Part shown: in pieces, positions 7,501 to 12,895 of the stretch
Layout of the letters: each line of letters opens with the position of its first letter
Numbering within the stretch: the first letter of the stretch is position 1
From: JANOYC01 sp031428675
GTDB lineage: Bacteria > Actinomycetota > Actinomycetes > Actinomycetales > Microbacteriaceae
Reading direction: 5' to 3'
NCBI GenBank assembly: GCA_031428675.1
Contig: JANOYC010000183.1
Coordinates: 1-12,895, forward strand
DNA length: 12,895 bases
Notes under the pieces: generated by a model
Told to the model about the DNA's origin: nothing
Seen by the model: the letters and a program-made list of their open reading frames with translations, nothing else
Databases searched by the model: none
Translations under genes and position numbers: made by a program

Positions 7501-8471
7501 AGCTCAGGCGGGATGACCGGCACCACTTCGAGCACCATGGCGGCCGGCGAGTTGCCGGTCTGCAGGAACGAGTTGACGACGCGGAGTCGCTTGATCGCAC
7601 GGATCTTCTTCTGGCCCTTGCCGTTGGCGATCTGCTCGTGGAGCAGTTCGCTCTCGGCGGTCAGATCGAACGCTTGGAGGCGCTTCTGGATGGCCTCGGC
7701 GCCCATGTGGGCCTCGAAGTACACACCGAAACGGTCCTGCAGCTCGTGGAAAACGGCATCCTCCGGCTTGAGGTCGCCGACCTTGAGGCTGCGGAAGTCT
7801 TCCCACACGCGCTCCAGCTGGCTGATCTGCTCGTCGTACGTGCGACGGATCAGGCCCATCTCCTTCTCGGCGCCATCCTTGGTGCGACGCTTCTGGTCGG
7901 CCTTGGCGCCCTCTGCCTCGAGGGCGGCGAGGTCTTCTTCCAAGCGGCTCAGGCGGTCGGAGATGCGGGCGTCTCGCTGCTGCTCGAGCTGCTTGATCTC
8001 GAGACGAAGCTCGTTCTCCAGACCGGGCATGTCGGCGTGACGGCCGTCTTCGTCGACAGAGATGACCATGTACGCGGCGAAGTAGATGACCTTCTCGAGG
8101 TCTTTCGGCGCCATGTCGAGCAAATAGCCGAGGCGGCTCGGCACACCCTTGAAGTACCAGATGTGGGTGACCGGAGCGGCGAGCTCGATGTGGCCCATGC
8201 GCTCGCGGCGCACCGCGGACTTGGTGACCTCGACGCCACAGCGCTCACAGACGATGCCCTTGAACCGGACTCGCTTGTACTTGCCGCAGGAGCACTCCCA
8301 GTCACGCGAAGGGCCGAAGATCTGTTCGCCGAACAGGCCGTCCTTCTCGGGCTTGAGGGTGCGGTAGTTGATCGTCTCTGGCTTCTTAACCTCACCGTGC
8401 GACCAGCGACGGATGTCGTCGGCGGTGGCCAGACCGATCTTGATGGTGTCAAACGCGTGAACGTCGAGCAA
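4590..8471 (-). CDS. rpoC: DNA-directed RNA polymerase subunit beta'
   Basis: RpoC is the beta' subunit, which carries the catalytic Mg2+ and forms the clamp and main DNA channel of RNA polymerase. The 1293 residues are close to actinobacterial homologues. Visible landmarks are zinc site 1 (C60, C62, C75, C78), the actinobacterial coiled-coil insert rich in Glu/Leu/Arg (about 140-225), the catalytic loop NADFDGD (533-539, Asp535/537/539), the bridge-helix region ending near 814, zinc site 2 (C876, C953, C960, C963), and the trigger-loop start GEPGTQLTMRTFH (989-1001). The C-terminal 25 or so residues are acidic and Ser/Phe/Tyr-rich. The start is TTG, supported by the conserved opening MLDV...FD..KIGLATADDI, though only a weak purine-rich Shine-Dalgarno sequence (GAGAGAAGA) precedes it. 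It follows rpoB by 57 bases and is followed by an intrinsic terminator. It appears intact. Confidence 0.98.
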   Translation of the reverse strand: MLDVHAFDTIKIGLATADDIRRWSHGEVKKPETINYRTLKPEKDGLFGEQIFGPSRDWECSCGKYKRVRFKGIVCERCGVEVTKSAVRRERMGHIELAAPVTHIWYFKGVPSRLGYLLDMAPKDLEKVIYFAAYMVISVDEDGRHADMPGLENELRLEIKQLEQQRDARISDRLSRLEEDLAALEAEGAKADQKRRTKDGAEKEMGLIRRTYDEQISQLERVWEDFRSLKVGDLKPEDAVFHELQDRFGVYFEAHMGAEAIQKRLQAFDLTAESELLHEQIANGKGQKKIRAIKRLRVVNSFLQTGNSPAAMVLEVVPVIPPELRPMVQLDGGRFATSDLNDLYRRVINRNNRLRRLLDLGAPEIIVNNEKRMLQEAVDALFDNGRRGRPVTGTGNRALKSLSDMLKGKQGRFRQNLLGKRVDYSGRSVIIVGPQLKLHQCGLPKQMALELFKPFVIKRLIDLSHAQNIKSAKRMVERSRPQVWDVLEEIIRERPVLLNRAPTLHRLGIQAFEPQLVEGKAIQLHPLVCAAFNADFDGDQMAVHLPLSVEAQAEARILMLASNNILKPSDGRPVTLPTQDMIIGLHHLTTLKEGVAGEGRAFSSIAEAILAKDQASLDLNAKVRIRLDNVWYDEDEIPAGFTQGQSELKETTLGRALFNEALPADYPYVEAVADKGQISAIVNDLAERYPKVEVAAALDRIKDAGFYWATRSGVTVALSDILTPPNKREIIGGYEKQAAKVQAQFEKGLTTEAERRQELIEIWNKATAEVARAMEDNLPASNNINRMVSSGARGNWMQVRQIAGMRGLVSNPKGEIIPRPIIASYREGLSVAEYFISTHGARKGLADTALRTADSGYLTRRLVDVSQDVIIREEDCGTSRGLDMPIAVEDASGKWVRDGNVENSVYARSLAADAVDASGTVVAEAGSDVGDVLLDKLLAANVSSIKVRSVLTCESAVGVCAVCYGRSLATGKLVDIGEAVGIIAAQSIGEPGTQLTMRTFHTGGVASADDITQGLPRVTELFEARTPKGASPIAEAAGRITIEDTDRSRKVILTPDNGDEPIAYPVLRRATLLVEDGQHVELGTQLHVGNLDPKEVLRVKGVRAVQLHLVDGVQGVYRSQGVPIHDKHIEVIVRQMLRKVTVVEHGDTDLLPGELVDRSRYNELNRSALTEGRKTASARQEVMGITKASLATESWLSAASFQETTRVLTQAAMEGKSDPLVGLKENVIIGKLIPAGTGLAKYRDVTVEATDEAKAERYPNRIFTDDAAFSEGDLSFVDFDSFSSDDYSPGSYS

Positions 8472-8508
8472 TTGTGGTCTTCTCTCTTCGAATGCTTTAA
8501 GTCGTTGT

Positions 8509-8526
8509 CAGCCGGATGCGCGGCTG
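8509..8526 (-). other. Small hairpin in the rpoB-rpoC spacer
   Basis: The arms CAGCCG and CGGCTG (6 bp) are separated by CGCATC, starting two bases after the rpoB stop codon. There is no U-tract, so read-through into rpoC is expected. It may protect an RNA end or reduce coupling between the two cistrons. The function is unknown. Confidence 0.4.
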
Positions 8527-8528
8527 GG

Positions 8529-12020
<3,492 letters not shown>

Positions 12021-12028
12021 GGAAATAA

Positions 12029-12050
12029 CCTCCGGGGACCCGCATGGGTC
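12029..12050 (-). promoter_or_regulatory. rpoB Shine-Dalgarno site with adjacent hairpin
   Basis: GGAGG at 12029-12033 lies eight bases before the TTG start of rpoB and is the best ribosome-binding match near it, which supports that start. Three bases further upstream, GACCC-ATGC-GGGTC (12037-12050) can form a five-pair hairpin. The hairpin could affect ribosome access, but this is inferred only. Confidence 0.5.
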
Positions 12051-12098
12051 ATAACTGTCGGTAAGGAGATGAACCCACCAGATACCCGCAATGTGCTG

Positions 12099-12120
12099 GC
12101 CCCGCCGCTATACTCGGGGC
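12099..12120 (-). promoter_or_regulatory. Palindrome over a second possible rpoB -10 box
   Basis: The arms GCCCCG and CGGGGC are separated by ten bases and enclose TATAGC (12107-12112), which could serve as a -10 element. The best upstream -35 candidate is TTGTGG at a 19-base spacing, so the promoter is weak. The inverted repeat could be an operator or an RNA hairpin in a leader transcribed from the promoter at 12175-12204. The arms are seen; the role is uncertain. Confidence 0.3.
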
Positions 12121-12174
12121 GCGCAAACCGTCCACAATATGACGGCAGGGATTTGTCTGGGAGCGCAAAGGTCA

Positions 12175-12204
12175 ATCATAGGACGCTAACGAGCGCCGTG
12201 TCTA
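12175..12204 (-). promoter_or_regulatory. Probable SigA promoter of rpoBC
   Basis: On the minus strand, TAGACA (12199-12204) is followed 18 bases later by TATGAT (12175-12180). Each differs from the TTGACA/TATAAT consensus at one position. Transcription would start near 12168, giving an rpoB leader of about 148 bases. It lies between the globin stop and rpoB, so rpoBC can be expressed independently of the globin gene. Confidence 0.65.
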
Positions 12205-12257
12205 CACATTCCTTGACCGATTTCGCGCGTTGCTGTATACGAGGGCAGCTTTCCAGG

Positions 12258-12617
12258 TCAGATCGTCGCGTGAACCACCGCCGCGCGCATTGTGCGCAAC
12301 CGCTTCGTCACCGCTAGTGCACTGTGCTCGTCTGCACCCGTCGCGGCGAGCGCATCCGCCAGATGATCCATCAGCCGGTCGAACGCGGCAGGCGTGATCG
12401 CAAGCCCGGAGTGGGCCTCGCGCAAGCTGCGGCCTTCGTACCGCTCGGGTCCGCCGAGAGCCACCGCTAGATATTCCCTCTGGTGCGCTTTCAGCAGGTC
12501 GAGGTCGATGGCGCGAAACCACGGTTCAAGAACATGGTCAGATAGCACTCGATCGTAGAAGTCATCCACGACCGCGCTGATCGCCGGCTCCTTCCCCAGC
12601 ATGTCGAACAGACTCAC
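12258..12617 (-). CDS. glbN: Group I truncated haemoglobin (trHbN-like)
   Basis: This is a 119-residue heme protein of the 2-over-2 globin family. Group I members bind O2 and detoxify nitric oxide by dioxygenation in the cytoplasm. Aligned by eye with M. tuberculosis trHbN, it keeps Tyr21 (B10, in VDDFYDRVL), Phe34 near CD1, Leu42 (E7), Gln46 (E11), the LGGPERY turn (54-60) and the proximal His69 (F8, in REAHSGLAIT). Leu-E7/Gln-E11 with Tyr-B10 is the trHbN distal-pocket set. The GTG start at 12617 is chosen because VSLFDMLG matches family N-termini and GAGAGGGAG lies just upstream. An in-frame ATG at 12662 would add 15 residues with no family match. The pre-A extension of the mycobacterial protein is absent. 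The gene sits upstream of rpoB on the same strand, and no terminator is visible between them. The gene symbol is by family only. Confidence 0.88.
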   Translation of the reverse strand: MSLFDMLGKEPAISAVVDDFYDRVLSDHVLEPWFRAIDLDLLKAHQREYLAVALGGPERYEGRSLREAHSGLAITPAAFDRLMDHLADALAATGADEHSALAVTKRLRTMRAAVVHATI

Positions 12618-12638
12618 GCGCTCCCTCTCGTTCCGTCG

Positions 12639-12657
12639 GCACCGCGCGGTCCGGTGC
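12639..12657 (-). other. Small hairpin in the globin leader
   Basis: The arms GCACCG and CGGTGC are separated by seven bases, about 20 bases upstream of the GTG start of the globin gene. The transcript start of the globin gene is not clear from sequence: a GAGAATTC box near 12688-12695 (minus strand) is only weakly -10-like. In this GC-rich spacer the hairpin may be fortuitous. Confidence 0.25.
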
Positions 12658-12721
12658 AGCATCCGCTCGGCCCGCAGTCGGCACCCGATGAATTCTCACC
12701 CGCGTACCCCGGCGGGCGCAA

Positions 12722-12727
12722 TAGTGT
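12722..12727 (+). promoter_or_regulatory. Possible leaderless promoter -10 for the gene at 12734
   Basis: TAGTGT fits the actinobacterial TANNNT -10 pattern and ends seven bases before the A of the ATG at 12734. That is the spacing expected when transcription starts at the start codon itself. The only Shine-Dalgarno-like bases (GAGG, 12729-12732) are one base from the ATG, too close to work well. No clear -35 is seen. Together this suggests leaderless expression, by inference. Confidence 0.4.
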
Positions 12728-12733
12728 CGAGGC

Positions 12734-12895
12734 ATGTCATCCGTCTCTCTCGGGCACAGCGGATATCGCGCGGTCATCGAACCCGACAGGTGGGTGCCCG
12801 GCAGTTTCACCCTCATTGTCGACGGCACCCCGCAATCGCACGTGAACATCGACGACCCGACCGAGCTCTTCTTCGAGTACATCCAGCGCATCGGG
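12734..12895 (+). CDS. Spermidine-synthase-like protein, N-terminal fragment (runs off the window)
   Basis: Only the first 54 codons are present, and the gene continues past the right edge. The fragment reads YRAVIEPDRWVPGSFTLIVDGTPQSHVNIDDPTELFFEYIQRIG. The DGTPQSHVN...DP..LFFEYIQ pattern resembles the N-terminal beta-strand region of actinobacterial spermidine synthase-like proteins (Spermine_synth family), where the substrate-pocket strands precede the Rossmann methyltransferase-type fold. The AdoMet-derivative-binding core is outside the window, so true aminopropyltransferase activity cannot be judged; many actinobacterial members are of unknown substrate. It is transcribed divergently from the globin gene, with 116 bases between them. 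The ATG is chosen by the match and by a possible leaderless promoter. Confidence 0.7.
   Translation, partial: MSSVSLGHSGYRAVIEPDRWVPGSFTLIVDGTPQSHVNIDDPTELFFEYIQRIG

Noticed and set aside
12635..12685. 9-bp direct repeat GTCGGCACC (12635-12643 and 12677-12685) upstream of the globin
   Set aside because: Two short GC-rich copies 42 bp apart, with no further matching flanks, are compatible with chance. There is no clear promoter to relate them to.

Overview
The window looks like ordinary core chromosome of a high-GC Gram-positive bacterium. It is most likely an actinobacterium and probably a member of the Microbacteriaceae. This rests on recalled protein-family resemblance: the RNA polymerase beta and beta' sequences read like Microbacteriaceae homologues, and RpoC carries the coiled-coil insertion (about residues 140-225) typical of actinobacterial beta'. 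TTG starts for both rpoB and rpoC and the GC-rich codon use agree. No database search was possible.

Layout, left to right. Positions 25-4308 (minus strand) hold a type IV pilus motor cluster transcribed pilB, pilT, pilC: the extension ATPase, the retraction ATPase and the inner-membrane platform protein. pilT and pilC overlap by one base (TGATG), and pilB and pilT are 64 bases apart, so this looks like one operon that continues leftward out of the window. Prepilins, prepilin peptidase and PilM/N/O are not in view. Positions 4309-4589 are non-coding. They hold a strong intrinsic terminator for rpoC and the leader and promoter region of pilB, including a 7-bp inverted repeat close to the predicted transcript start. 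Positions 4590-12020 (minus strand) hold rpoC and rpoB in the usual rpoB-rpoC order, separated by 57 bases. Positions 12021-12257 hold the rpoB leader, with one good SigA-type promoter (TAGACA-N18-TATGAT) and a hairpin next to the Shine-Dalgarno sequence. Positions 12258-12617 (minus strand) encode a group I truncated haemoglobin. A 116-base divergent gap follows, and the 5' end of a spermidine-synthase-like gene starts at 12734 on the plus strand and runs off the right edge.

Together these are two informational and cell-surface units (RNA polymerase core and a type IV pilus motor) plus an NO/O2-handling globin and the start of a polyamine-synthase-family gene. All complete genes appear intact. 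I see no mobile element, CRISPR array, tRNA, rRNA, phage gene or defence system. The most notable points are the PilT-type retractile pilus machinery in an actinobacterium, the extended N-terminus of PilT, a degenerate MshEN-like domain in PilB, and several unexplained small inverted repeats in leaders. I found no evidence of an undescribed system.
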